Origin: CAIWHR01 sp963843595
Lineage (GTDB): Bacteria; Pseudomonadota; Gammaproteobacteria; Burkholderiales; Casimicrobiaceae
NCBI GenBank assembly: GCA_963843595.1
Contig: CAWJLG010000010.1
Location: forward strand, 62,001 to 126,000
Reading direction: 5' to 3'
Length of the DNA stretch: 64,000 nt
This document shows, piece after piece, positions 8,317 through 19,906 of this stretch (the stretch's first letter is position 1; each line of letters begins with the position of its first letter). The translations under genes were made by a program, and so were the position numbers. The notes beneath the pieces are model-generated. The model did no database searches. It was given only the letters and a program-made list of their open reading frames with translations, and was not told the DNA's origin.

Positions 8317-9279
8317 ATGAATCTCATCGCCGTCCTCGCGGCGCTCGGCCTCGAGCAATGGCGGGCGTTCCACTGGCGCGTCGTTGTCGAGCGGGCGTTC
8401 GTCCGTTATGCGCGTGCGCTCGAGCGGCGACTCAATGGCGGCACCGTGCAACAGGGCGTGATCGCGACGCTGGCCGCGCTCGCGCCGCCGGTCCTGATCG
8501 GCGTGGGGATGTTCTGGGCGCTCGCCGTGCTCAACCCTCTGCTCGGTCTCGCCTGGAACGTTGCGGTGCTCTACCTGCTGATGGGGTTCCGCCGCTTCAG
8601 CCACGCGTATTCCGATGTCGTGGCGGCACTGAAGGCGGGCGACATCAACGGCGCGCGCCGCGCGCTTGCCGGCTGGCGCGGTGGCGTGACGACCGATCTG
8701 TCGAGCACCGACGTGGCCAAGCTTTCGATCGAGCGCGGATTGATGGATTCCTACCGCCAGGTATTTGCGACGCTGTTCTGGTTCATCGTGCTGCCGGGCC
8801 CGGCAGGCGCCGTGTTGTATCGCGCCGCGGCGCTGCTCGCCGAAGAATGGGCGGGCGATGCGCACGGCACCGACACGACGCCGATTGCCCGCGCCCGGGA
8901 GACGTTCGGCCGCCCGGCGCGACGCCTGCTGTGGCTGCTCGACTGGGTGCCCGTGCGACTGACGGCGCTGTCGTTCGCGATCGTCGGGGACTTCGAGGAT
9001 GCGGCGTACTGCTGGCGCACGCAGGCGGCGAACTGGACGGAGCAGGATGGCGGCGAGCACGCCGGCATCATCCTCGCGAGCGGGGGTGGCGCGCTCGGCG
9101 TCGTTCTCGGCGGACCGCTCCCGGTGCTCGGCGGAGAGCCGGATTTCCGTCCGGAAATCGGGATGGGGGAGGCCGCCGATGCCGATCTCCTGCCCAGTGG
9201 CGTCGGGCTGATCTGGCGCGCCCTGGTGCTCTGGCTGCTGCTGATCCTGCTGCTGACGCTGGCGAACTGGGCGCCGTGA
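8317..9279 (+). CDS. CobD/CbiB-like (AmpE-type) integral membrane protein
   Basis: 320 aa with hydrophobic segments near residues 45-65, 75-95, 150-175 and at the C-terminus (LLLILLLTLANWAP). The N-terminal LEQWRAFHWR and the repeated RYARALERRL pattern are typical of the betaproteobacterial CobD/CbiB family. True CbiB makes adenosylcobinamide, but this branch, close to AmpE, is not tied to cobalamin genes here and its function is not established. A GAGG ribosome site lies about 8 bases before the ATG. The tail-to-tail neighbour is kup. Confidence 0.75.
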   Translation: MNLIAVLAALGLEQWRAFHWRVVVERAFVRYARALERRLNGGTVQQGVIATLAALAPPVLIGVGMFWALAVLNPLLGLAWNVAVLYLLMGFRRFSHAYSDVVAALKAGDINGARRALAGWRGGVTTDLSSTDVAKLSIERGLMDSYRQVFATLFWFIVLPGPAGAVLYRAAALLAEEWAGDAHGTDTTPIARARETFGRPARRLLWLLDWVPVRLTALSFAIVGDFEDAAYCWRTQAANWTEQDGGEHAGIILASGGGALGVVLGGPLPVLGGEPDFRPEIGMGEAADADLLPSGVGLIWRALVLWLLLILLLTLANWAP

Positions 9280-9291
9280 GGGCGACGGAAG

Positions 9292-11187
9292 CTAGAGTTC
9301 GACCTGCGACCCGAGCTCGACGATGCGGTTGGGCGGCAGCTCGAAATACGCCGCCACGCTGCCGGAGTTCTTGTACATCGCGACGAAGAGCTTCTCGCGC
9401 CACAACGCCATGTCCGAACCGATCTTCGGCAGCAGCGTTTCCCGGCCAAGGAAGAACGACGTATCCATCAGGTCGAGGCGCAGCCCCTGCTCGGCGGCCC
9501 AGTCGAGGGCCTCGGGCAGGTCGGGCGTGTCCATGAAGCCGAAGAACACCTTGACGCGGCAGAACTGGCCGTTGATGGGCTCGACCGCAACGCGCTGTGA
9601 CACGGGCACGTGCGGGACGTCAAGGGTGATCACGGTGAGCAGGGCGACGTGCTCGTGCAGGCTCTTGAAGTGTTTCATGCTGTGCAGCAGCGCATGCGGG
9701 ACGGCCGACGTGTTCGACGTCATGAACACCGCGGTTCCGGGCACGGTCGCGCAGCCCAGCGACGCGCTTTCGATGAACACGGAAAGCGGGATCGAATCCG
9801 CCTCCAGCCGCGCATTCAGAATCTCGCGACCACGCTTCCACGTCGACATGAACAGGAACGCGACGAGCGCGAATGCGAGAGGAAACCATCCGCCTTCGAC
9901 GATCTTGAGCGCGTTGGCGCCGAAGAACGCCACGTCGATGAACAGGAACGCACCGAACAGCGCAACGCAGGCGGGCAGGCTCCAGCCCCAGCTTCGGCGC
10001 GCGACGACGAACGCCAGGACCGTCGTAATGGCCATGGTGCCGGTCACCGCGATGCCGTAGGCGGCAGCCAGGTTGGTCGACGAACCGAAGCCCAGCACCA
10101 GCGCGACGACGCCGACGAACAGCGTCCGGTTGACGATGGGGAGGAATACCTGCCCGATTTCGCGGCTCGACGTGTGGCGGACCTCGGTCCGCGGCGCGTA
10201 ACCCAGCTGCATCGCCTGCTGCGTGATCGAGAACGCTCCCGAGATCACCGCCTGCGACGCGATGATCGTGGCGAACGTCGACAGCGCGACCAACGGATAG
10301 AGGGCCCAGCCCGGCGCCAGCTTGTAGAACGGGTTCTCGACCGCTGCCGGCTCGACGATCAGCAGTGCGCCCTGCCCGAAGTAGTTGAGCGCGAGCGCCG
10401 GCGCCACCAGTCCTGCCCAGGCGATGCGCACGGGACGCGCACCGAAGTGGCCCATGTCCGCGTACAGCGCTTCTGCGCCGGTCACGGCGAGCACGACGGC
10501 GCCGAGCGAGAAGAAGCCCAGCGCGGGGTTCTGGATGAAGAACCCGAATGCGTACAGGGGCGAGAGCGCGTTCAGCACCTGCGGCGCGCGCAGAATGCCG
10601 ACGATGCCGAGCATCGACAGGGTCAGGAACCAGACCACCATCACCGGACCGAACAGCGCACCGACGCGCCCGGTGCCGTGTTTCTGGAAGAAGAACAATA
10701 CGACGAGCACGCCCAGCGTGACCGGGATCACGTACGGCTTGAGTGCCGGGGTCGCCACCTCGAGCCCTTCGACAGCCGACAGCACGGAAATGGCGGGCGT
10801 GATCATGCCGTCGCCGTAGAAGAGCGCAGCGCCGAACAGACCCATCATCATCAGCACGCGCGCGCGGCCGGCATCCTTCTCGCCGCGCAGCACCAGCGCC
10901 ATCAGGGCCATGATGCCGCCCTCGCCCCGGTTGTTGGCGCGCATGATGAACACGATGTACTTGACCGACACGACCAGCATCAGCGCCCAGAAGACCACCG
11001 ACAGGATGCCGAGCACGTTGGCCTCGTCGATCGGCACCGGGTGGTGCGTTCCCCCGAACACTTCCTTCAGCGCGTAGAGCGGGCTGGTGCCGATGTCGCC
11101 GTAGACGACGCCGAGCGCGGCGAGTGTCAGCGTGGCCATACGGCTGCCCTGCGCGTCGTGCGGCTGGGTGCTGGTCGTGGCAGTCAT
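9292..11187 (-). CDS. kup: Kup low-affinity potassium uptake transporter
   Basis: 631 aa. A K+/H+ symporter of the KUP/HAK family in the inner membrane. The family signature GVVYGDIGTSPLYALKEVF begins about 10 residues after the second methionine, and about twelve membrane segments fill residues 20-460, followed by the cytoplasmic C-terminal domain ending RIVELGSQVEL. It starts 6 bases after the kdpE stop, so it is probably expressed from the kdp transcript or a promoter inside kdpE. That joins a constitutive low-affinity carrier to the high-affinity Kdp pump. No frameshift seen. Confidence 0.95.
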   Translation of the reverse strand: MTATTSTQPHDAQGSRMATLTLAALGVVYGDIGTSPLYALKEVFGGTHHPVPIDEANVLGILSVVFWALMLVVSVKYIVFIMRANNRGEGGIMALMALVLRGEKDAGRARVLMMMGLFGAALFYGDGMITPAISVLSAVEGLEVATPALKPYVIPVTLGVLVVLFFFQKHGTGRVGALFGPVMVVWFLTLSMLGIVGILRAPQVLNALSPLYAFGFFIQNPALGFFSLGAVVLAVTGAEALYADMGHFGARPVRIAWAGLVAPALALNYFGQGALLIVEPAAVENPFYKLAPGWALYPLVALSTFATIIASQAVISGAFSITQQAMQLGYAPRTEVRHTSSREIGQVFLPIVNRTLFVGVVALVLGFGSSTNLAAAYGIAVTGTMAITTVLAFVVARRSWGWSLPACVALFGAFLFIDVAFFGANALKIVEGGWFPLAFALVAFLFMSTWKRGREILNARLEADSIPLSVFIESASLGCATVPGTAVFMTSNTSAVPHALLHSMKHFKSLHEHVALLTVITLDVPHVPVSQRVAVEPINGQFCRVKVFFGFMDTPDLPEALDWAAEQGLRLDLMDTSFFLGRETLLPKIGSDMALWREKLFVAMYKNSGSVAAYFELPPNRIVELGSQVEL

Positions 11188-11193
11188 CGGTAA

Positions 11194-11883
11194 TCAGGGC
11201 TGGAAGCGGTAGCCGACGCCGGTCTCGGTCAGGAAATGCCGCGGCTGGGCGGGATCGTCCTCGAGCTTCTGCCGCAGCCGGCCGACATAGATGCGTGCGT
11301 AGTGGGAACTCTCGACATAACTCGGCCCCCAAACCTCGCGCAGCAGATACCGGTGCGTCAGCACCTTGCCCGCGTTTGCGGTCAGGAGCAACAGCAGACG
11401 GTACTCGATCGGCGTGAGATGAATGGTCTCGCCGCGTCGGCGCACGACCCGGCTCACATGGTCGATCTCGACGTCGCCGAAGCGAAACACGGATCCGCCG
11501 CTTGCGGCACCCGCATGCCGGCGAAGCATCGCCCGCGTGCGGGCGAGCAGTTCACCGACGCCGAACGGCTTGGTCAGATAGTCGTCGGCACCCGCATCGA
11601 GCGCCCCGATCTTCTCGGCTTCGTCAACGCGGGCCGAAAGCACGATGACGGGAACGCTCGACCAGCCGCGAAAGTCGCGAATGAAATCGATGCCGTTGCC
11701 GTCCGGCAGCCCGAGGTCGAGAACGACGAGATCGGGCTTTCGAGTGCCAGCCTCGATCAGCCCCTGCTTCAATGTCTCGGCTTCGAAGACCTGCCATCCC
11801 TCCGTCTCCAGGGCGGCACGGACGAAGCGCCTGATCTGGCGTTCATCCTCGATCAGCACGGCGATCGGTTGGGGATCGGTCAT
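11194..11883 (-). CDS. kdpE: KdpE response regulator of the kdp operon
   Basis: 229 aa OmpR-family regulator. The receiver domain has the phosphoacceptor Asp in VVLDLGLPDG and the conserved Lys in DYLTKPFG; the C-terminal winged helix ends with VGRLRQKLEDDP and GVGYRF. It is activated by KdpD and switches on kdp at low K+ or turgor stress. The ATG at 11883 is chosen over a longer open frame because homology starts there and a GAGAG lies upstream. Unusually, 277 bp separate it from the kdpD stop, where most kdpDE pairs touch or overlap; that gap holds no credible gene and may carry a separate promoter. Confidence 0.93.
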   Translation of the reverse strand: MTDPQPIAVLIEDERQIRRFVRAALETEGWQVFEAETLKQGLIEAGTRKPDLVVLDLGLPDGNGIDFIRDFRGWSSVPVIVLSARVDEAEKIGALDAGADDYLTKPFGVGELLARTRAMLRRHAGAASGGSVFRFGDVEIDHVSRVVRRRGETIHLTPIEYRLLLLLTANAGKVLTHRYLLREVWGPSYVESSHYARIYVGRLRQKLEDDPAQPRHFLTETGVGYRFQP

Positions 11884-12160
11884 CGCGGCTCTCGCCGACA
11901 ACCCTTCGGATTGCATTCTTGCCAGACAGGATCCCGCCGCACCGGGAGCGCAATGCAGTGTTGCGCTCGCCGACAGGCGCAGCCCCTGCGGCACGACGCG
12001 TCGCGCGCTGCCCACGGATTATCACCGCAAATCAGAACGTTCGCGAGCGGCGCATGGTCGCAGGTCGGGCGTCCGGCGCCGTGCTTCCTGCGCGTGCGAA
12101 CGGAGATCGGGCGCACAGGGTCTCCACCGGGCGCGGGTGACGCCTCGAAATCGGGCGCGC

Positions 12161-14873
12161 TCAGGCGGGAGTCGGGGACGGTCCCTCGTCCGGCGCGGCG
12201 GGCGGCGTGCCCAAGGGCAAGGTGAAGTGAAACCGCGCGCCGCCGCGCGGGCCGTTGTCGGCCCAGATTCTGCCGCGGTGGGCGTCGATGATTGCCCGGC
12301 AAATCGCGAGCCCCAGTCCGATGCCGGGCGTCGACGATTCGCGGCTTCCGCGCGTGAACTTCTCGAAGATCGCCTCTTCCTGACCCTTGGGTATGCCTGG
12401 CCCGTTGTCGCTCACGGTGACCAGCAGCTGGTCGCCGGAGACGTCTGCTGCCAGCGTCACGACCGTTCCCGCCGGCGTGTATTTGCCGGCGTTCTCGAGC
12501 AGGTTGTAGAGCACGCGCTCGATCAACACGGCGTCGACCTCGACCAGCGGCAGATCGCGCGCCAGTGCCACCTCGACGCGATGCTGGACCAGCGCCGTCC
12601 GGGCCGACTTGAGCGCGCTGCCCACGACTTCCTCGAACGGCAGCCACTGCCGCTGCAGCCTGACGTCGCCGCTCTGAATTCGCGCCATGTCGAGCAGGTT
12701 GTTGACCAGCGCACTCATCCGGCGCGCTTCTTCGGCGATGGCATGCGCGGTTTCGAGCTGCGCACCGGAAAGCGCCGGTCGGGTGATCGCCAACGATTCG
12801 GCCAGGCCGATGAGCGCCGCCAGCGGGGTGCGCAGATCGTGCGACAGCGCGGAGAGAAGCGAGTTGCGCAGCCGCTCGGATTCCATGTGAAGCAGCGCGC
12901 GCTGCGCGACGTCGACGTAGTGGACGCGTTCGAGCGCAATCGCGGCAAGCGCGGCAAAGGTGTCGAGCTGCCGCTTCTGTTCGGGAACCATGAGCATCCG
13001 GCGGTTCTTCGCCTTGATCGCCAGCACGCCGCGGGTGCGCATCGGCGCGCGCAGCGGCAGATACAGATACTCGCTGCCGGCCAGCGTATCGGTTCCGGCC
13101 CCCGCAGGTTGCGATTTGTCGTACACCCACTGCGCGGCACCGATGTCGACCTCGGGCATCTCCCTGCCTCCGCCGCGGACCGCAATCCGCTCCTGCTCGT
13201 CGGGAAGCAGTACCGCGACCTTTGCCTGGAATGTTCTGGCGATGACGGCGACCGCCGTGTCGACCACCTGCTCGGTCTGCAGGAGGCTGGACAGGTCGCG
13301 CGCGAATTCGAAGAGGGCGCGGGCGCGCTCTTCGCGATACGACGCGACACGGGCCTGGAACCGCAGGCCGGCGGTCATCTGCCCGATGATCAGGGCCACC
13401 GCCAGCATGACCGCGAACGTGAGCAGATATTGCGCATCGCTCACCGCGAAGGACAGGCGAGGCGGAACGCAAAAGAAGTCGAACGCCGCCACGCTGACGA
13501 AGGCCGCCAGTACCGCCGGGCCGCGGCCCAACCGCAACGCCACCAGCACCACCGTCAGCAGGAACAGCATGACGATGTTGGCGAGGTCGAAGTACGGCAA
13601 CAGCGCGGTCGCGATGACCGTGGTCACCGCACAGGCGGCGAACGCCCACAGGTAGCGCAGGCCCTTCGCGACGCGTCGAGCATCGTCGGTGTCGACGTCT
13701 GGCGAGGGCGCAACGGGTCGCTCGGCAGGCGCCGTCTCGCCTCGCCCGATCTCGATCAGGTCGATATCGGGCGCCAGTTCGGCGACGCGCTGCGCGACGC
13801 CGCGGACCCACGGCCAACTTCGGGATACGGGGCTGCGCCCGGTGACGACTTTCGAGCAGTTGTGCGTTCGCGCATAGTCGACGATGAGCGCTGCCGGATC
13901 GTTGCCCGCCAGAATCGCCGTCCTCGCGCCCAATTCCTGCGCGAGCTTGACCGTCCGCAGAATCCGCTCGCGTTCCGCGGCGGACAAACGCTGGAGGCCC
14001 GGCGTCTCAACGTAGACGGCGGTCCAATCGGCGTCGAGCTGGGTCGCCAGGCGCGCGGTGCTACGCACGAGGGCGTCGCCTCCGAGGCGGGGTCCGATGC
14101 AGCACAGCAGCGACGCTTCGGTCTTCCAGACCCGCTCGATGGCCTGGTCTTCGCGGTAGGCCTGGACGTCGTCCTCGACGCGGTCCGCGGTGCGGCGCAG
14201 CGCGAGCTCGCGCAGCGCCATCAGGTTGCCCTTGCGGAAGAAGTTGCGCGCCGCGCGCTCGATCTGCTCGGGGATGTAGACCTTGCCGGCCTTGAGCCGC
14301 GCGAGGAGGTCGTCGGCCGGAATGTCGACGAGCATCACCTCGTCGGCGTCGTCGAAGAACGTGTCGGGGACCGTCTCGTGGACGCGGATCCCGGTGATGC
14401 CGCCGACGACGTCGTTCAGGCTCTCGAGGTGCTGGACGTTGAGCGTCGTGAAGACGTCGATGCCGGCGGCGACGAGTTCCTCGATGTCCTGCCAGCGTTT
14501 CGCGTGGCGTGACCCCTCGACGTTGGTGTGGGCGAGCTCGTCGACGAGGATCAGCGCCGGTCGGCGCACGAGCGCGGCGTCGAGGTCGAACTCGCGCAGC
14601 ATCCGTCCCTGGTACTCGCGCACGGCCAGCGGCAGCACGGCGAGGCCCTGCATGCAGGGCTTCGGTCTCCTTGCGGCCGTGCGTCTCGACGACGCCGACG
14701 AGCACGTCACGGCCTTCGTCGCGCAGCGCGCGCGCCGCGGCGAGCATCGCATAGGTCTTGCCGACGCCGGCCGCGGCGCCGAAATAGATGCGCAGGCGGC
14801 CGCGACGCGCGGCCGCTTCCTGCGCCTTGACCTCGGCGAGCAGCTGGTCGGGATCGGGACGCTCGTTCTGCAT
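12161..14873 (-). pseudogene. kdpD: KdpD sensor kinase, one +1 frameshift near its N-terminus
   Basis: Complete KdpD in two frames, 903 codons if one base is removed. Frame one starts at the ATG at 14873 and holds the Walker-type loop GAAAGVGKTYAML and THGRKETEAL. At about 14654 one extra base in CTGCATGCAG shifts the frame, after which the KdpD domain resumes (FDLDAALVRRPALILVDELA), followed by the Usp domain, four membrane segments, GAF, the HisKA box (LSHDLRTPLAALIG) and the ATPase motifs (DNGPGIP, GIGLGLAICRAI). The kinase half is intact. If the extra base is real, the N-terminal ATP-binding regulatory part is lost; if it is a read error the gene is normal. Confidence 0.88.
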
Positions 14874-14941
14874 GGGCACGCCGGAACGTTGGCCGGCAGC
14901 CAGTGTAGCAATCGGCCCCGGACGCGCCCGCGGGACCGGCG

Positions 14942-15517
14942 CTACTTGCCGCTGCGGTCGAGCGCGCGGTTCAACGCCAGCACGTTGACTCGCGCCTCGC
15001 CGAGGACGCCGAACGTCGGTCCCGTCGTGTGCTGCGCGATCAGCGTGCGCACGTCGGCCTCGGGCAGGCCGCGCGCCTTGGCGACGCGCCGCACCTGGAA
15101 TTCGGCAGCAGCGATGCTGATGTCCGGATCGAGGCCGCTTCCCGACGCGGTGACGAGGTCGACCGGCACCGGCGCCGTATTGCCCGGGTCGGCGTCCCGC
15201 AATGCCTTGATGCGATCCTTGACCGCGTCCGCGAGCGCGGGATTGCGCGGACCCTGGTTCGAGCCGGACGACGCCGCGGCGTTGTACGGCTGCGGCGAGG
15301 TCGCCGACGGGCGGCTCCAGAAGTACTTCGGATCGTCGAACGGCTGGCCGATCAGGCCCGAACCGACGGTCTTGCCGTCCGCAACGACGAGGCTGCCGTT
15401 CGCGGCGTGCGGAAACGCGAGCTGCGCGATACCGGTCACGAGCAGGGGGTAGAGCACGCCGGTCAGCAACGTCAACACGGCGAGCATGCGCAAGGCGGGG
15501 AGGCATTGGGTGAACAT
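14942..15517 (-). CDS. kdpC: KdpC subunit of the potassium-transporting ATPase
   Basis: 191 aa. One N-terminal membrane helix (residues 10-30) and a periplasmic domain. Family motifs are YFWSRPSA and the SGSGLDPDIS segment. KdpC binds KdpB and raises its nucleotide affinity in the KdpFABC pump. It starts 16 bases after the kdpB stop and precedes kdpD by 68 bases. Intact, unlike kdpA and kdpD on either side of the kdpBC block. Confidence 0.95.
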   Translation of the reverse strand: MFTQCLPALRMLAVLTLLTGVLYPLLVTGIAQLAFPHAANGSLVVADGKTVGSGLIGQPFDDPKYFWSRPSATSPQPYNAAASSGSNQGPRNPALADAVKDRIKALRDADPGNTAPVPVDLVTASGSGLDPDISIAAAEFQVRRVAKARGLPEADVRTLIAQHTTGPTFGVLGEARVNVLALNRALDRSGK

Positions 15518-15533
15518 GAGCGTTCTCCGTGGA

Positions 15534-17618
15534 TCAGGCGAGGTTGGTCGCGGCCAGGATCATGTCGATCAGCTTGATCCCCACGAACGGCAGGACGATG
15601 CCGCCCACGCCGTAGATCAGCATGTTCCGGCGCAGGATCGGTCCGGCGCCCACCGGTCGGTACTTCACGCCCCTGAGCGCCAGCGGAATCAGCGCCGGGA
15701 TGATCAGCGCGTTGAAGATCACCGCGGACAGGATCGCGCTGCCCGGCGTGGCGAGCTGCATCACGTTGAGCGCATCGAGCACCGGATAGGTGCTGGCGAA
15801 CGCCGCCGGAATGATCGCGAAATACTTGGCGACGTCGTTGGCGATCGAGAAGGTCGTCAGCGCACCGCGCGTCATCAGCAATTGCTTGCCGATCTCGACG
15901 ATCTCGATCAGCTTGGTCGGATTCGAGTCGAGGTCGACCATGTTGCCGGCTTCCTTCGCCGCCTGCGTACCGCTGTTCATCACCACCGCGACGTCGGCCT
16001 GGGCGAGCGCCGGCGCGTCGTTGGTGCCGTCGCCGGTCATCGCCACCAGCTTGCCGTCGGCCTGGATGTCCCGGATCAGCTTGAGCTTCGCCTCGGGCGT
16101 CACCTCGGCGAGGAAATCGTCGACGCCGGCTTCGGCGGCGATCGACGCCGCGGTGAGCTTGTTGTCGCCGGTGATCATGATCGTCTTGATCCCCATCCGG
16201 CGCAGCTCGGCGAAGCGCTCCTTGATGTGCGTCTTGACGATGTCCTTCAGCTCGATCACGCCCAGCACGTGCCGGCCCTCGGCGACGACGAGCGGCGTCG
16301 CGCCGCGGCGCGCCACTTCGTCGACACGCGCATGAATTTCGGGATCCAGCGAGCCGCCCTGCGGCACGATCCAGTCGCGGATCGCGTCGAGCGCGCCCTT
16401 GCGGACCTCGCGCCCCTGGTGGGTGACGCCGCTCATCCGCGTCTGCGCCGAGAACGGGATGATCGTGAACCTTCCCGGCTCCAGTTCCGGCGGAACGATG
16501 CCGAACGCGCGCTTCACGAGCGCGACGATGCTCTTGCCCTCGGGCGTCTCGTCGCCGAGCGAGGCGAGCATCGCCGCCTCGGCCAGCTGCTGCGGCGTGA
16601 CGCCCGCGACCGGGTGGAGCGTCGAGGCCTGGCGATTGCCGTGCGTGATCGTGCCGGTCTTGTCGAGCAGCAGCACGTCGCAGTCGCCGGCCGCCTCGAC
16701 GGCGCGGCCCGACGTCGCGATGACGTTGGCCCGCATCATGCGGCCCATGCCGGCGACACCGATCGCCGAGAGGAGACCGCCGATCGTCGTCGGAATGAGG
16801 CAGACGAGAAGCGCGACCAGCACCGTGATCGTCACCGGCGTGCCGGCCTTCGCGACCTCGACGCTGTACAGGGAAAAGGGCAGCAGCGTCACCGTCGCGA
16901 GCAGGAACACGAGCGTCATCGCGACCAGCAGGATCGTCAGCGCGATCTCGTTGGGGGTCTTCTGCCGCCTGGCGCCTTCGACCATGCCGATCATCCGGTC
17001 GAGGAACGCTTCGCCCGGATTGACGTTGATGCGGACGATGATCCAGTCCGAGAGCACGAGCGTGCCGCCGGTCACCGTGTTGAAGTCGCTGCCCGCCGCG
17101 CGGATCACCGGCGCGCTCTCGCCGGTGATCGCGCTCTCGTTGATCGACGCGACACCTTCGATGACTTCGCCGTCGCCCGGGACCAGGTCGCCCTGCTCGA
17201 CCAGCACGATGTCCCCCTTGCGCAGGTTCGCGGACGGCGTCGACGTGCGCGCGGCATCGCGCTGCGGCTTCGCGAGCTTCTTCGCGATCGTGTCCTTGCG
17301 CGCGCTCTTGAGCGAGGCCGCCTGCGCCTTGCTGCGGCCTTCGGCGATCGCCTCGGCGAAGTTCGCGAACAGCAGCGTCACCCAGAGCCACAGCGTGACG
17401 GCGAGAATGAAGCCGGCGGGGGCCTCGCCCTTCCCGGTCAGCGCCTGGAGCCAGAGGATCGTCGTCAGGATGCTGCCGATGTACACGACGAACATCACCG
17501 GATTGCGCCACTGGTACCGGGGCGTCAGCCGTCGGAAGCTGTCGATGAACGCCGTCTTCATCGCGTCGCGACCGACGAACCACGACAGCGCGGTCTGTTT
17601 GGCGGCTAGAGTTGCCAT
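15534..17618 (-). CDS. kdpB: KdpB P-type ATPase subunit
   Basis: 694 aa, full length and in one frame. It hydrolyses ATP to drive K+ through KdpA. The phosphorylated Asp is in LLLDKTGTITHGNRQ, the actuator TGE is in AITGESAPV, and the hinge motif is MITGDNKLTA and AMTGDGTNDAPAL. Seven membrane helices are placed as expected. It starts 27 bases after the kdpA stop. Its intactness over 2.1 kb contrasts with five frameshifts in the 1.8 kb of kdpA just upstream. Confidence 0.97.
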   Translation of the reverse strand: MATLAAKQTALSWFVGRDAMKTAFIDSFRRLTPRYQWRNPVMFVVYIGSILTTILWLQALTGKGEAPAGFILAVTLWLWVTLLFANFAEAIAEGRSKAQAASLKSARKDTIAKKLAKPQRDAARTSTPSANLRKGDIVLVEQGDLVPGDGEVIEGVASINESAITGESAPVIRAAGSDFNTVTGGTLVLSDWIIVRINVNPGEAFLDRMIGMVEGARRQKTPNEIALTILLVAMTLVFLLATVTLLPFSLYSVEVAKAGTPVTITVLVALLVCLIPTTIGGLLSAIGVAGMGRMMRANVIATSGRAVEAAGDCDVLLLDKTGTITHGNRQASTLHPVAGVTPQQLAEAAMLASLGDETPEGKSIVALVKRAFGIVPPELEPGRFTIIPFSAQTRMSGVTHQGREVRKGALDAIRDWIVPQGGSLDPEIHARVDEVARRGATPLVVAEGRHVLGVIELKDIVKTHIKERFAELRRMGIKTIMITGDNKLTAASIAAEAGVDDFLAEVTPEAKLKLIRDIQADGKLVAMTGDGTNDAPALAQADVAVVMNSGTQAAKEAGNMVDLDSNPTKLIEIVEIGKQLLMTRGALTTFSIANDVAKYFAIIPAAFASTYPVLDALNVMQLATPGSAILSAVIFNALIIPALIPLALRGVKYRPVGAGPILRRNMLIYGVGGIVLPFVGIKLIDMILAATNLA

Positions 17619-17645
17619 GTCGATTCCTCGAGGAGTTCCGCGCGC

Positions 17646-19455
<1,810 letters not shown>

Positions 19456-19459
<4 letters not shown>

Positions 19460-19548
19460 GAGAAGAACTCCGGCTTGAACAGTGCGATGATCAGGTAGAC
19501 GAAGATGCCGAGGGCGGCGATGCCGCTCAGCCAGTAGATCCAGTTCAT
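19456..19548 (-). CDS. kdpF: KdpF small stabilising subunit
   Basis: 30 aa, a single membrane helix (MNWIYWLSGIAALGIFVYLI) ending in ALFKPEFFS, the typical KdpF pattern. It stabilises the KdpABC complex in the membrane. Its stop overlaps the kdpA start in ATGA, so the two are translationally coupled. Its own start codon overlaps the stop of a 33-codon ORF upstream, again as ATGA. Confidence 0.9.
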
Positions 19549-19646
19549 GGCCGCCCCCGCGGGTCCATGAGGTTGGCGCAGAAGCGGACCAGTCCCGCCG
19601 TCAGCGCGAAAAAGGCGACGATCAAAGCGATGAACAGCAAATCCAT
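19545..19646 (-). CDS. 33-aa membrane microprotein upstream of kdpF
   Basis: A short ORF starts at 19646 behind a GGAG six bases upstream; an in-frame ATG at 19658 is an alternative. The product begins MDLLFIALIVAFFALTAGLV, one helix, followed by RFCANL and a short basic tail. Its TGA overlaps the kdpF ATG (ATGA), giving a chain of two couplings into kdpA. Similar unnamed one-helix ORFs precede kdpF in other proteobacteria as far as I recall. The function is unknown; a second small Kdp subunit or regulator is an inference. Confidence 0.65.
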   Translation of the reverse strand: MDLLFIALIVAFFALTAGLVRFCANLMDPRGRP

Positions 19647-19681
19647 GAGCATCTCCATTTTTCGCCACTGCGACAACTATT

Positions 19682-19906
19682 TCAATCTACGCCGAAACCA
19701 TGGTCACCGCGACGTGCGTCAAGGAAGCCCTCGTGCGTCAGGGAACCGTCAGCGCTCCCCGTGACCGGCCGAGAGCGCCCACCGGACGTTTGCTCGTCGC
19801 GCGACTTCCGATGCTTGTCGCGAAGGTACGCGACGATAGCCGCGGCCAAAAGTATTCCAAGCATCAGCCCCCACACCGCGAGGCGAAAGAGTTGCCAATC
19901 GTGCAT
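19682..19906 (-). CDS. Small single-helix membrane protein at the head of the kdp cluster
   Basis: 74 aa. Residues 7-27 form a hydrophobic helix (LAVWGLMLGILLAAAIVAYL) followed by a basic stretch RDKHRKSRDE and a low-complexity tail, which predicts an N-out, C-in topology. A GGAG lies about 6 bases before the ATG. It is on the kdp strand, 35 bases before the 33-aa ORF. I do not recognise a family. It may be the first gene of the kdp transcript or a chance ORF; the good ribosome site and helix argue for a real gene. Confidence 0.5.
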   Translation of the reverse strand: MHDWQLFRLAVWGLMLGILLAAAIVAYLRDKHRKSRDEQTSGGRSRPVTGSADGSLTHEGFLDARRGDHGFGVD

